A stretch of 64,000 bases of DNA from Tsukamurella pulmonis (GCF_900103175.1 NZ_FNLF01000002.1:868001-932000), one strand, 5' to 3'. Positions 9,084-18,159 are shown, numbered from the stretch's first letter. Notes: generated by a model not told the origin, from the sequence alone. Made by a program: numbers and translations.

Positions 9084-9832
9084 TGCACACCTTCGTCACC
9101 GGCGCCGCGTCCGGGATCGGCGCCGCGACCGCGCTGCGGCTCGCCCGCCGCGGCCCCGTCGCCCTCGCGGACCGCGACGCCGACGGCCTCGTGGCGACGG
9201 CCCGGGCCGTCACGGACGCGGGCGGCACCGCCACCGCGCACGTGCTCGACGTGACCGACGCGGACGACGTCGCCGCCGCGCTCGACGCCGCGGAGAAGGC
9301 GGGCGGGCCCGTCGACGCGCTCGCGCACTGCGCCGGAATCCTCGTGGCGGGGCCGGTTCTCGACACCGCTGCCGAGGACTGGGCGGCCGCGCTCGCGGTG
9401 AACCTGACGGGCACGGTGAACGTGCTCACCGCCGCCGCCCGCCGGATGGCCGAGCGCGGCGCGGGCGCCGCGGTGGTGGTCGGCTCCAACGCCGGCAACG
9501 GCCCCCGGGTGGGGCTCGGCGCCTACGGCGCGTCGAAAGCCGCCGCGCACAACGCGACCCTCACGCTGGCACTGGAACTCGCGGGCAGCGGGGTGCGGAT
9601 CAACGTCGTCGCGCCCGGCTCCACCGCCACCCCGATGCAGACCGCCTTCGGTGGCGCGGCCGCCGCCGAGGCGGCGATCGCCGGCGACCTGGCGCGGCAC
9701 CGGCTCGCGATCCCGTTGGGCCGCATCGCCGATCCCGAGGACATCGCAGGGGCCATCGACTACCTGCTCTCGCCCGATGCGCGGCACGTGACCGCGCAGG
9801 TACTCACCGTCGACGGAGGCGCCACCGTATGA
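9083..9832 (+). CDS. entA: 2,3-dihydro-2,3-dihydroxybenzoate dehydrogenase (SDR family)
   Basis: This short-chain dehydrogenase (249 aa) would oxidise 2,3-dihydro-DHB to 2,3-dihydroxybenzoate with NAD+. It has the cofactor motif TGAASGIG at residues 6-13, NAG-type CAG, the catalytic serine in VVVGSNAGN, YxxxK as YGASK, and the terminal VDGGATV. The function is inferred from its position between the reductase and the DHB-AMP ligase, because SDR sequence alone does not fix the substrate. The ATG overlaps the preceding stop by one base, and its own stop overlaps the next ATG. Confidence 0.85.
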   Translation: MHTFVTGAASGIGAATALRLARRGPVALADRDADGLVATARAVTDAGGTATAHVLDVTDADDVAAALDAAEKAGGPVDALAHCAGILVAGPVLDTAAEDWAAALAVNLTGTVNVLTAAARRMAERGAGAAVVVGSNAGNGPRVGLGAYGASKAAAHNATLTLALELAGSGVRINVVAPGSTATPMQTAFGGAAAAEAAIAGDLARHRLAIPLGRIADPEDIAGAIDYLLSPDARHVTAQVLTVDGGATV

Positions 9833-11514
9833 CCAGCACCGAAACCCGGTACTTCCCCGAGGAGTTCGCGGCGCGCTACCGCGCCGCCGGCTACTGGACG
9901 TCGGAGACCTTCGCATCCTTCCTCGCGGAGGCCGCGGACCGCTTCGGCGACGCCGAGGCCCTCGTCGCACAGGACCACACCGGCGCTCCGGTGCGGCTGA
10001 GCTACCGCGAGCTGGACACGGCGGCGGCTGTGACCGCGGTGAGGTTGCGCGCCAAGGGGATCGCCGCAGGCGATCGGGTGGTGCTGCAGCTGCCGAACAC
10101 GGCCGAGTTCGTCACCGTGCTGTTCGGCCTGTTCCGCCTCGGGGCGATCCCCGTGTTCGCGCTGCCCGCGCACCGGCGTAGTGAGCTCGTCCATTTCGTC
10201 CGCACCGCCGGGGCGAAGGCCCTGATCACGGCGGCGGCCATCAGCCGCTTCGACCACCGCGCGCTGGCCGCCGAGGTCGCCGCGGAGACCGGAGTCGAGG
10301 TCCTCGTCGTCGACGACCTGCCGTTCGGTGCCTCTGCGGAGGCGCCTGCCGTCACCGACGTCGACGGCGTGTTCGGGCCGGGCGGCGTGTTCGGCACCGG
10401 GATCGCGAGCGGGACGCCCGCCACCGTCGACCCCGAATCCCTGGCGTTCCTGCAGCTCTCGGGCGGCACCACCGGTGTGCCCAAGCTGATCCCGCGCACG
10501 CATGCCGACTACCTGTACTCCGTCCGCGAGTCCGCGAAGATCTGCGGGCTCGGACCCGGCAGCAGATTCCTGGTGGTGCTGCCCGTCGCGCACAACTTCC
10601 CCATGAGCAGCCCCGGCATCCTGGGCGTGCTGTGGGCCGGCGGCACCGTCGTGCTGGGGACGGATCCCGCACCGTCGAAGGCGTTCCCGCTGATCGAAGC
10701 GGAGAAGGTGACCATGACCTCGCTCGTGCCGCCGCTCGCGATGCTCTGGCTGCAGGCCCGGGCCGGCGGCGGCGCCGACGCGGACCTGAGCAGCCTCGAC
10801 GTGCTGCAGGTGGGCGGCGCCAAGTTCCCGCCCGAGGCCGCGCAGCGCGTGACGCCCGAGTTGGGCTGCCGCCTGCAGCAGGTCTTCGGGATGGCCGAGG
10901 GGCTGGTGAACTACACCCGCGACGACGACCCCGAGGAGCTGGTGCTGGGCACCCAGGGCCGGGCCATCTCGCCCGACGACGAGGTGCGCGTCCTCGACGA
11001 GGACGGGACGCCCGTCGCGCCCGGCGAGCCCGGCCTGCTGTGGACCCGCGGGCCCTACACGATCCGCGGCTACCTCGGCGGCGTCGACGCCGAATCCTTC
11101 GACGCCGAGGGCTTCTACCGCACCGGCGACATCGTGCGGCGGCTGCCGAGCGGGCACCTCGTGGTCGAGGGCCGCGCCAAGGACCAGATCAACCGGGGCG
11201 GCGAGAAGATCGCCGCCGAGGAGGTGGAGAACCACCTGCTCGCCCACCCGCTGGTGATCGATGCGGCCGTCGTGGCCGTGGCCGACGAGTTCCTCGGCGA
11301 GCGCACCTGCGCCGTCGTGCTGACCGGGGACGAGCGGCCGACCGCTCCGGAATTGAAGAAGTTCGTCCGCGCGCGCGGCGTGGCCGAGTACAAGGTGCCC
11401 GACCGGGTGGAGTTCGTCACCGAGTTCCCCACGACGGGCGTCGGCAAGATCAGTCGCCGCGAACTGCGGCGCGCGCTGGCGGAACTCGTCCGTCGCGCGG
11501 AGGAGGAGAAGTAA
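9829..11514 (+). CDS. entE: 2,3-dihydroxybenzoate-AMP ligase
   Basis: The 561-aa stand-alone adenylation enzyme activates DHB as the acyl adenylate and loads an aryl carrier protein. The ANL core motifs are LSGGTTGVPKLIPRTH (about 206), FGMAEGLVNYTR, YRTGDIVRR and the C-terminal lysine motif PTTGVGKISRRELR. The aryl-acid hallmark VAHNFPMSSPG, with asparagine in place of the amino-acid-binding aspartate, is present as in EntE/DhbE. It begins ATGA-coupled to the dehydrogenase. Confidence 0.95.
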   Translation: MTSTETRYFPEEFAARYRAAGYWTSETFASFLAEAADRFGDAEALVAQDHTGAPVRLSYRELDTAAAVTAVRLRAKGIAAGDRVVLQLPNTAEFVTVLFGLFRLGAIPVFALPAHRRSELVHFVRTAGAKALITAAAISRFDHRALAAEVAAETGVEVLVVDDLPFGASAEAPAVTDVDGVFGPGGVFGTGIASGTPATVDPESLAFLQLSGGTTGVPKLIPRTHADYLYSVRESAKICGLGPGSRFLVVLPVAHNFPMSSPGILGVLWAGGTVVLGTDPAPSKAFPLIEAEKVTMTSLVPPLAMLWLQARAGGGADADLSSLDVLQVGGAKFPPEAAQRVTPELGCRLQQVFGMAEGLVNYTRDDDPEELVLGTQGRAISPDDEVRVLDEDGTPVAPGEPGLLWTRGPYTIRGYLGGVDAESFDAEGFYRTGDIVRRLPSGHLVVEGRAKDQINRGGEKIAAEEVENHLLAHPLVIDAAVVAVADEFLGERTCAVVLTGDERPTAPELKKFVRARGVAEYKVPDRVEFVTEFPTTGVGKISRRELRRALAELVRRAEEEK

Positions 11515-12138
11515 ATGGCCCTGCCGAAAACGGTCGTCTACGACCTGCCCGAGATCGAGTGCGCCGACACCGTCGACTGGACCGTCGAGCCCTCGCGCGC
11601 CGTCCTGCTGATCCACGACATGCAGGAGCACTTCGTGGGCCCGTTCGAGCGGGAGGCGGAGCCGCTGCGCACCGTCGTGCCGAACATCGTGGCGCTGCGT
11701 GCCGCGGCCCGCGCCGCCGGCGTGCCCGTCGTCTACACGGCCCAGCCCGGCGATCAGGACCCCGAGGAGCGCGCGCTGCTCACCGACTTCTGGGGCCCCG
11801 GCCTCAAGACCGCGAACCAGGACATCATCGGGGAGCTGACCCCCGCCGACGACGACGTGCTGCTCACCAAGTGGCGCTACAGCGCGTTCGCCAAGTCGGA
11901 CCTCGCCGAGCGGATGCGGGCCTGGGGCCGCGATCAGCTGGTGATCGCCGGGATCTACGCCCACATCGGGATCATGACCACCGCGCTCGACGCCTTCATG
12001 CGCGACGTGCAGCCGTACGTGGTGCGCGACGCCGTCGCCGACTTCTCCGCACAGGATCACGCCAACGCGATCACCTATGTGGCGGGCCGGTGCGGCAGAG
12101 TGGAGACTACGGTCAAGGTTCTGGAGGCATTGCGATGA
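11515..12138 (+). CDS. entB: Isochorismatase without aryl carrier domain
   Basis: The 207-aa protein matches the N-terminal isochorismatase domain of EntB/DhbB, which cleaves isochorismate to 2,3-dihydro-DHB and pyruvate. Key motifs are LLIHDMQEHFVGPF (about 31), LLTKWRYSAFAKSDL and the IYAHIGIMTTALDAFMRD segment. EntB is normally about 285 aa with a C-terminal aryl carrier protein. This one ends right after the hydrolase fold, so the DHB-loading carrier must be elsewhere. It starts immediately after the entE stop, with an AGGAGGAG ribosome binding site in the entE 3' end. Confidence 0.93.
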   Translation: MALPKTVVYDLPEIECADTVDWTVEPSRAVLLIHDMQEHFVGPFEREAEPLRTVVPNIVALRAAARAAGVPVVYTAQPGDQDPEERALLTDFWGPGLKTANQDIIGELTPADDDVLLTKWRYSAFAKSDLAERMRAWGRDQLVIAGIYAHIGIMTTALDAFMRDVQPYVVRDAVADFSAQDHANAITYVAGRCGRVETTVKVLEALR

Positions 12139-13223
12139 CGGCGACCACGAGCGGGGAGAGCGACCATCAGCACTTCCTGCTGACCGCCGCCGGGCAGCGT
12201 CTCGCCGCCCGCGGCACCGCCGCGACCTTCACCGACCCGCACGCCGCGGCCGCCGCGCTGCGCGCCGGCAGCGTCTCGTCCGTGGTCGGTGCCCTGCCCT
12301 TCGACCTGGCCGATCCCGCCGCGCTGACGGTGCCCGAGCACTTCGGGCCGGTGGCCGCCCCGGCCGGGACCGCCACCGTCGAACTGCCGACCCTGACCCA
12401 GACCGCCCAGCACCCCGCGCCGGCCGAGCACGTCGAGCGCGTGCGCCGCGCCGTCGCCCTGATCGGGGATTCCGCGCTGCGCAAGGTGGTGCTGGCGCGC
12501 GCCGTCGACTTCGAGGCCGATGCGCCGCTCGACCCGCTCGCCGTGGCCGCCGCCCTCGAACAGCGCGACCTGGAGGGCAACGCCTTCGCGGTGGACCTGC
12601 GCGCGGCCGGCGACGACTACCGCGGTCGCTGGCTCGTCGGCTCGAGCCCGGAGATCCTCGTCGGCCGGATGGGTGGCACCGTCTTCTGCCATCCCTTCGC
12701 CGGCACCGCCACCTCGCCCGACGGGCTGCTCGAGTCCGCGAAGGACCGCGAGGAGCACGCCTACGTCGTCGACGAGATCGCCTCCGCCCTCGCGCCGCTG
12801 TGCGCCGAGATGGACGTGCCCGACGCACCGTCGGTGACCCGGGCGGGGCCCGTGTGGCACCTCGGCACCAAGATCGAGGGCCGGCTCGCCGACCCCGCGA
12901 CCACCGCGCTCGACCTCGCGCTCGCGCTGCACCCCACGCCCGCGGTCTGCGGCTTCCCGCGGCGCACCGCCGCGGGTGCCATCGCCGAGATCGAGGGGGA
13001 GCGGGGCTTCTACGCCGGCGCCGTGGGCTGGACCGCCGCGAACGGCGACGGGCACTGGCGCGTGAGCATCCGCTGCGCCGAGCTCGACGGTGCGCGGCTG
13101 CGCGCGTACGCCGGCGGCGGCATCGTCGGGGCCTCGGACCCGCAGGCCGAGCTCGCGGAGACCCGCAACAAGCTGCGCACCGTGCTCGGCCCGTTCCGGC
13201 TCACCGAGACCGCGCGGAACTGA
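12135..13223 (+). CDS. entC: Isochorismate synthase
   Basis: This 362-aa chorismate-binding enzyme converts chorismate to isochorismate, the entry step to DHB. The motifs are KVVLARAVDF (catalytic lysine), SSPEILVGR, CHPFAGTA, HLGTKIEG, LHPTPAVCGFP, GFYAGAVGW and the terminal YAGGGIVGASDPQAELAETR. It is the last gene of the operon, ATGA-coupled to the isochorismatase, and converges on the tetR gene with only 23 bp between stops. Confidence 0.93.
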   Translation: MTATTSGESDHQHFLLTAAGQRLAARGTAATFTDPHAAAAALRAGSVSSVVGALPFDLADPAALTVPEHFGPVAAPAGTATVELPTLTQTAQHPAPAEHVERVRRAVALIGDSALRKVVLARAVDFEADAPLDPLAVAAALEQRDLEGNAFAVDLRAAGDDYRGRWLVGSSPEILVGRMGGTVFCHPFAGTATSPDGLLESAKDREEHAYVVDEIASALAPLCAEMDVPDAPSVTRAGPVWHLGTKIEGRLADPATTALDLALALHPTPAVCGFPRRTAAGAIAEIEGERGFYAGAVGWTAANGDGHWRVSIRCAELDGARLRAYAGGGIVGASDPQAELAETRNKLRTVLGPFRLTETARN

Positions 13224-13246
13224 CGGTCCGCCCGGAACCCGCCGGT

Positions 13247-13897
13247 TCAGGCGCCGTGGAAGGCGCGGTAGACGGCGGAGCCGTAGAACTCGCCGATCCG
13301 CTCGGAATCGCCGCGCCAGGAGGCATCGGCATCGTCGGGCCGGCCCGCGAGCATCGAGCGCACCGCCGCCTCGCACGCGGAGACGAACAGCTCCATCAGC
13401 ATCGGGAGCTTCTCGTCGAGATCCTGCATGTCCCACCAGCGGACGAGCGCGGGGCGGATCCACTCCTCGGCCTGGTGCGCCAGCGTCGCGCGGGCGTCCT
13501 GGACGCGGTGCACGACCTCCGGGTCGGTGACGCCGGAGAAGAGCAGCTGCCAGGTGTCGGCGCGCTCGTTGACCGCGGCCAGCAGGCCGCGCATGCCGAT
13601 GATGAACGCCGTCTCCGGATCCTCGCCGTGCGCGCTGTGCAGCGACGTCAGGACGTACGCCATCATCGTCTCGGTCTCGCGGTCGAGCAGCTCGGTGATG
13701 AGCGCGACGCGATCCGGGAAGCAGGAGTAGATCACGGGGCGCGTGACCTGCAGCCGGTCGGCGACGGTGCCGATCGTGACGGCGGCCAGGCCGTCGCGCG
13801 CTGCGATCTCCAGCGCGGCGTCGAGGACCTGGGGGCGGCGGCGCTCGGGCCCGAGATGTTCGGCCCGGCGGCGTCCGCGGTTGGCGGTGGTAGGCAT
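13247..13897 (-). CDS. TetR-family transcriptional regulator
   Basis: The 216-aa protein has an N-terminal TetR helix-turn-helix (about residues 20-70: LDAALEIAARDGLAAVTIGT, then VTRPVIYSCFPDR) and a helical ligand domain. The start is the ATG at 13897. A hexamer TAAACT (13905-13910) lies 7 nt upstream, the leaderless arrangement seen at many genes here. An upstream in-frame codon at 13948 is less likely. It converges with entC and is divergent from the PPK2 gene, so regulation of PPK2 or itself is more plausible than of the siderophore operon. Confidence 0.88.
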   Translation of the reverse strand: MPTTANRGRRRAEHLGPERRRPQVLDAALEIAARDGLAAVTIGTVADRLQVTRPVIYSCFPDRVALITELLDRETETMMAYVLTSLHSAHGEDPETAFIIGMRGLLAAVNERADTWQLLFSGVTDPEVVHRVQDARATLAHQAEEWIRPALVRWWDMQDLDEKLPMLMELFVSACEAAVRSMLAGRPDDADASWRGDSERIGEFYGSAVYRAFHGA

Positions 13898-14004
13898 TCC
13901 ACACAGTTTACGCGCGGGGGCGGCGCGGCCGTCCCGCCCGGCGGGCACCGCGCGTTCACACGACGTTCACCGGCCGGTCCGCGCCTGCCCGTAGCCTTCG
14001 GCGC

Positions 14005-14946
14005 GTGATGGATCTCGACCTGCCCGTGGGCATCGACTTGAGCGCGGTCAGCGGCCGCGAGGCGCTGCAGAAGATCGTCGATCTGCGGGCGACCGAGGGC
14101 TTTACCGTGAACGACGACGATGACGATGATCCGGTGCTGCTCACCCCCGAGCGGCACGTCGTCGACACCTGGCGCGAGGGCTACCCGTACGCGGAGCGCC
14201 TCGCCCGGTCGGAGTACGAGCGGGACAAGCGCCTGCTGCAGATCGAGCTGCTCAAGCTGCAGCGCTGGGTCAAGGACACCGGTCAGCGGCTGGTCATCGT
14301 GTTCGAGGGCCGCGACGCCGCCGGCAAGGGCGGCACCATCAAGCGCTTCATGGAGCACCTGAACCCGCGTGGCGCGCGCGTGGTGGCGCTGGTCAAGCCC
14401 ACCGAGCGCGAGGCCGGCGAGTGGTACTTCCAGCGCTACATCGACCACTTCCCGACCAAGGGCGAGATCGTGCTGTTCGACCGCTCCTGGTACAACCGCG
14501 GCGGGGTCGAGCGGGTCATGGGCTTCTGCTCCGACGAGCAGCACGAGCGCTGGACCCACCAGGTGCCGCTGTTCGAGAAGATGCTGGTCGAGGACGGCAT
14601 CGATGTGACCAAGTTCTGGTTCTCGGTCACCCAGCTCGAGCAGCGCACCCGCTTCGCGATCCGCCAGATCGACCCCGTGCGGCAGTGGAAGCTCTCGCCG
14701 ATGGACCTCGCCTCGCTGGACAAGTGGGACGCCTACACCGCGGCCAAGGAGGAGATGTTCGGCGCGACCGACACCGACTACGCGCCGTGGACCGTGGTCA
14801 AGAGCAACGACAAGAAGCGCGCCCGGCTCAACGCCATGCGCTACATCCTCGACAAGTTCGACTACGACAACAAGGACATGGACGTCCTCGCGTCGGGGCC
14901 GGATCCGCTGATCGTCGGCCGCGGCCGCGACCTGATCAGCGACTGA
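14005..14946 (+). CDS. ppk2: Polyphosphate kinase 2, class I type
   Basis: The 313-aa protein transfers phosphate between polyphosphate and nucleoside diphosphates. It has Walker A FEGRDAAGKGGTIKR (about residue 106), the lid motif ALVKPTEREAGEWYFQRYID and Walker B FDRSWYNRGGVERVMGF, as in single-domain PPK2 class I enzymes. The N-terminal extension contains an acidic run (DDDDDD near 38). GTG 14005 is preceded by TAGCCT (13992-13997) with a 7-nt spacer, suggesting a leaderless mRNA; ATG 14008 is the alternative. A second PPK2 of a different class lies at 38105-38959. Confidence 0.93.
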   Translation: MMDLDLPVGIDLSAVSGREALQKIVDLRATEGFTVNDDDDDDPVLLTPERHVVDTWREGYPYAERLARSEYERDKRLLQIELLKLQRWVKDTGQRLVIVFEGRDAAGKGGTIKRFMEHLNPRGARVVALVKPTEREAGEWYFQRYIDHFPTKGEIVLFDRSWYNRGGVERVMGFCSDEQHERWTHQVPLFEKMLVEDGIDVTKFWFSVTQLEQRTRFAIRQIDPVRQWKLSPMDLASLDKWDAYTAAKEEMFGATDTDYAPWTVVKSNDKKRARLNAMRYILDKFDYDNKDMDVLASGPDPLIVGRGRDLISD

Positions 14947-14947
14947 C

Positions 14948-14964
14948 GGTGCGCGGAGCGCACC
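14948..14964 (+). terminator. Short GC hairpin after ppk2
   Basis: GGTGCGC-GGA-GCGCACC forms a perfect 7-bp stem with a 3-nt loop, starting two bases after the ppk2 stop. There is no U-tract, so termination is only a possibility. Confidence 0.4.
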
Positions 14965-15019
14965 GCGCGCGGACCGGAGCGGACCTGGCCGCGCGGCACC
15001 GTCGAGTACCGTTGTCGCC

Positions 15020-15889
15020 GTGCGTTCTCTGACGTCCTTCCTCCTCGTTCTCGTGGCGATCGCGGCCACGTTCGTGGCGGTCCCCGCGGCCTGGGCGAAG
15101 TACACGGTGCTCGACCGCGCCGAGTTCACCGAGCTCATGGAGCCGCTGGGGCGCGACCGCGGCGTGCAGGACGCGATGGCGCAGGAGATCGCCCAGCAGG
15201 TGCAGCGACTGCTCACCGAGCAGGGCGACGTCCGGCCGCCGCTGGATGCGATCACCCCGTACGTCTCGGCCTACGTGCACGGGCCGCAGTTCCCGGCCGC
15301 GTTCACCGAGGCCGTGGGGCAGGTCCACACCTGGCTGCTGGTGCGGCCCACCGAGGAGCAGCGGTTGCGCGGCGCCACCACCGCGGAGATCGACCTCGCG
15401 CCGATGATCCGCGACGTGGCCGCCGCCAACGACGTGAAGGTGAACGTCCCCGAGCGGGTCACCATCGATCTGTCCGGGACGGGCGCCAACCGGGACCTGT
15501 TCCGGGCCGGACGGTACGCCTCCGTCGCCGACATGATCCGCTCCGCGGCGTGGATCGCGCCCCTGACCGCGATCGTCGCGGCCCTGCTCGCGCTACTGGC
15601 CGCGCACCGTCGGGGATTCCTGATGTTCTACCTGGGGCTCGGCGTCGCCGTCGCGGCGGGCGTGACCTGGATGCTGTGCGTGGTGGCACCGTCGTACGTG
15701 TCGGGCCGCAGCGGCTCCGGCGGGCTGAGCCCGACGGTGCTCGACGCGGCGCTGGCGCAGGTGACGAAGAGCCTGACGCCGTGGATCGTCACCGAGGCCG
15801 CGATCGGGGGCGCGCTGGCCCTGCTGGGGCTGGTCTTCGGCGGTCTCGGCGCCGTCGCGGCGCGGCGGGCGGAGCGGCGCGCGTGGTGA
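15020..15889 (+). CDS. Membrane protein of unknown function
   Basis: The 289-aa protein begins with a hydrophobic segment (residues 3-25). A polar, presumably extracytoplasmic region (about 26-170) follows, then two adjacent helices (about 174-225) and a last helix (about 256-281) with an arginine-rich end. I do not recognise a named domain. GTG 15020 is preceded by TACCGT (15007-15012) at 7 nt, a leaderless-type start. The stop overlaps the GTG of the following hydrolase, so the two are probably co-translated. Confidence 0.8.
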   Translation: MRSLTSFLLVLVAIAATFVAVPAAWAKYTVLDRAEFTELMEPLGRDRGVQDAMAQEIAQQVQRLLTEQGDVRPPLDAITPYVSAYVHGPQFPAAFTEAVGQVHTWLLVRPTEEQRLRGATTAEIDLAPMIRDVAAANDVKVNVPERVTIDLSGTGANRDLFRAGRYASVADMIRSAAWIAPLTAIVAALLALLAAHRRGFLMFYLGLGVAVAAGVTWMLCVVAPSYVSGRSGSGGLSPTVLDAALAQVTKSLTPWIVTEAAIGGALALLGLVFGGLGAVAARRAERRAW

Positions 15890-16713
15890 GGTCGACCGCG
15901 CGGCCGACCGTCGCGACGCTGACCTACAAGGACGGGACGACGAACCCCGTCCGGATCTTCCGCGGCCCGGATCCCTCGGCGCCCGTGGTGATGATCTGGC
16001 CCGGGGTGAACGTGCCCGCCGGGTACTTCGACGACTTCGGGCGCGGCCTCATCGACGCCGGCTTCAACGCGGTGGTCGCCGAGCTTCGGGGGCAGGGCGA
16101 TTCGCGTCCTCGCGGTGCCGCGGGCACACACGGCTTCCAGGACGTGGTGACCGAGGACTACCCGGCCGTGTCCGCGCTGGCGCGACAGAAGTTCCCCGGC
16201 GCGCCGCGAATCCTGCTGGGACACAGCCTCGGTGGTCTGATGGGCGCGATGTACGCCGCGCGGGCCCGGCGCAATCTCGCCGGGGTGATCCTGATCGCCT
16301 GCGGCACCGGCTATTACAAGCTCGACGGTCTCTCGGGCACCGCGCGCCGGATCGGCACGTCGGTCGCCGCGCGCGCCGCCGCCCGACGGGGCCACTGGTC
16401 CGGTCCGGACGGTCTCGGCGAGGTGCCGGCCGGGATCGTGGCCGATTTCGACCACCTGGTGCAGACGGGTGACTTCAACGTCGCCGGCGCGGACGTGGAC
16501 TACGAGGCCCGTCTCGCGGGGACGCGCACGCCGGTACTGACCGTCGCCATCGCCGGGGACGAGCTGGTCTCCGAGCGGCAGTCGCGGTTCGTGGGGGAGA
16601 AGTTCCCCGCGTCGGAGCATCGGAGGATCGACGAGCCGCTCGGGCACAACCAGTGGATCCTCTCGCCCGATGCGGTGATCCCGACGTTGTCCGGGTGGAT
16701 CGTGGAGCGTTAG
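15886..16713 (+). CDS. Alpha/beta hydrolase
   Basis: The 275-aa protein has an alpha/beta-hydrolase fold. Its nucleophile elbow is GHSLGG (about residue 107), the oxyanion-side segment is IWPGVNVPAGYFDDFG, there is an acidic candidate in VAIAGDELVS, and the histidine is in EPLGHNQWILS near the end. Substrate unknown. The start is GTG 15886 (overlapping the upstream TGA) or GTG 15883; the much longer open frame to the left is antisense-like and not used. Confidence 0.85.
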   Translation: MRSTARPTVATLTYKDGTTNPVRIFRGPDPSAPVVMIWPGVNVPAGYFDDFGRGLIDAGFNAVVAELRGQGDSRPRGAAGTHGFQDVVTEDYPAVSALARQKFPGAPRILLGHSLGGLMGAMYAARARRNLAGVILIACGTGYYKLDGLSGTARRIGTSVAARAAARRGHWSGPDGLGEVPAGIVADFDHLVQTGDFNVAGADVDYEARLAGTRTPVLTVAIAGDELVSERQSRFVGEKFPASEHRRIDEPLGHNQWILSPDAVIPTLSGWIVER

Positions 16714-16759
16714 CAAATCGCCGACAGCCGTGGAGCCTCGGCTTGATACATTCGGCAAC

Positions 16760-17452
16760 GTGAATACACGCTCCGAGAAAGTGCGAGTCATGTGGGCGGC
16801 TGTGGCAGTGATGGCCGTGGCGGTCGGAGCTGTGGCCGGGGTGCTCGGCAGTGCGTGGCTGGCCACGCCGGTCGACGTACCCCGTCCGGGGGCGCCGCGC
16901 GCGACGGCCGAGTGGCCCTGTGTCGACTGCAGGGTCGCCCCACCGGTCAATTCGGTCGGTGTGGTGATCACTGCCGGTGTCACGGACTCGGTTCGGCGGC
17001 CGTTCCTGCAGCCGTGCCCGGCGGGATTCCGCGCCAAGGGCAAGCGAGGAGACGGCGGAGTCTGCCCGTCGGAGACGTCGTTCCGGGTAGCGATGGAGCT
17101 GCTACCGGGGGCTCATCAGTTGCCTGATCGGGCCGCGATCGCGCACTGTCCGGCGGGCGGCGGTGGCGATTTCGACATCGTCGCGGAGCGTGGCGTGTAC
17201 TCCGCGCACTCCGGACAGGACGCGCGCTCGCCCCGTCCCAACGAGGAACGGCGGTCGAACTGCGACGAAGTGCGGTCGACGCAGCCGGAGCTCAGGGCGG
17301 TGGCATTCGACGTGCATCAGCTGTTCTGGCTGCAGCGATACCAGTCGGAAACAGTCGACACCGCCAGTCAGCGGGTGGTCGAACCGATGCGTACGATCGG
17401 GTATCTGAAGACGGCGACTCTCGACGTTGTGGGAGTCCGGTCGGACGCGTAG
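16760..17452 (+). CDS. Hypothetical membrane-anchored protein
   Basis: The 230-aa protein has one N-terminal membrane segment (about residues 11-36, VMWAAVAVMAVAVGAVAGVL) followed by a polar exported domain with several cysteines (WPCVDC, QPCPAG, GVCPSE, AHCPAG, NCDEV) that could form disulfides. No family is recognised. GTG 16760 is chosen because TACATT (16747-16752) stands exactly 7 nt before it. GTG 16730 upstream would place that hexamer inside the gene. It converges with the L,D-transpeptidase gene, 14 bp between stops. Confidence 0.7.
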   Translation: MNTRSEKVRVMWAAVAVMAVAVGAVAGVLGSAWLATPVDVPRPGAPRATAEWPCVDCRVAPPVNSVGVVITAGVTDSVRRPFLQPCPAGFRAKGKRGDGGVCPSETSFRVAMELLPGAHQLPDRAAIAHCPAGGGGDFDIVAERGVYSAHSGQDARSPRPNEERRSNCDEVRSTQPELRAVAFDVHQLFWLQRYQSETVDTASQRVVEPMRTIGYLKTATLDVVGVRSDA

Positions 17453-17466
17453 TGCGCTCTGCGTCG

Positions 17467-18159
17467 TCAGCCCGCGAGGCCGGTGACCAGCACGGGGTTG
17501 TGCGCGGGCGCGAGCCATTTGAGCAGGGTGATCATGCCCTCGCGGCTGATCGCGACGCAGCCGAGCGTCGGGTTGCCGTCCGTGACGTGCAGGAACATCG
17601 CGCCGCCCTTGCCCGGGGTGTGGCTGGGGTTGTTGTCGAAGTGCACGGCGTAGTCGTAGACGGGACCGATGTCGTAGAGGTTCTCGCTCTCGGGCCCGGG
17701 GCTCGCCGCCTGCACGACCATCCGGTCGTACGTGGGGGAGTCGACGTTCCCGTCCCACCAGTGCTGGTTGGTCACCTTGGTGTACGGCAGCGTGGTGCCC
17801 GGGTTGTCCTGCCGGCCGAACGCGAGGTCGAGGCGGAAGACGCCGAACGGGGTGCGGGGCACACCGTCTTCGCCCTCGCCGATGCCCTGCTGCCCGACCT
17901 TGCCCGGGACCGGTCCGTAGACCTTGCTCCAGCCCTGTTCGAGCAGGGCCCAGGCCGAGACCTGCACGTCGGTGGAGGAGAACGACGGTGCCGCGACGGT
18001 GATGACCTCGCGGGCCGTCGGGGCCGCCGCGACCGCGGCATCGAGCAGTGCCTTGTCCGCCTCCGCTGCGGCGGCGTGCGGCACCGTCAGCGACGAGGCG
18101 ACGGCGGCGGCCGGAAGCGCTGCGAATCCCACGAGCACCTGACGCCTCTTGAGCAACAT
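17467..18159 (-). CDS. Exported L,D-transpeptidase-like (YkuD) protein
   Basis: The 230-aa protein has a signal sequence with an RR pair (LKRRQVLVGFAALPAAAVAS) and an AHAAA-type cleavage region near residue 32. The catalytic half ends with FLHVTDGNPTLGCVAISREG, where the conserved His and the Cys of GCVAIS fit a YkuD-type active site. The likely role is peptidoglycan cross-linking or editing. The hexamer TACTGT lies 5 nt before the ATG (18165-18170). Confidence 0.8.
   Translation of the reverse strand: MLLKRRQVLVGFAALPAAAVASSLTVPHAAAAEADKALLDAAVAAAPTAREVITVAAPSFSSTDVQVSAWALLEQGWSKVYGPVPGKVGQQGIGEGEDGVPRTPFGVFRLDLAFGRQDNPGTTLPYTKVTNQHWWDGNVDSPTYDRMVVQAASPGPESENLYDIGPVYDYAVHFDNNPSHTPGKGGAMFLHVTDGNPTLGCVAISREGMITLLKWLAPAHNPVLVTGLAG

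Noticed and set aside
13247-13897. TetR protein as regulator of the siderophore operon
   Set aside because: It converges on the operon end, and no TetR-type palindrome was found at the siderophore promoter, which already has two iron boxes.
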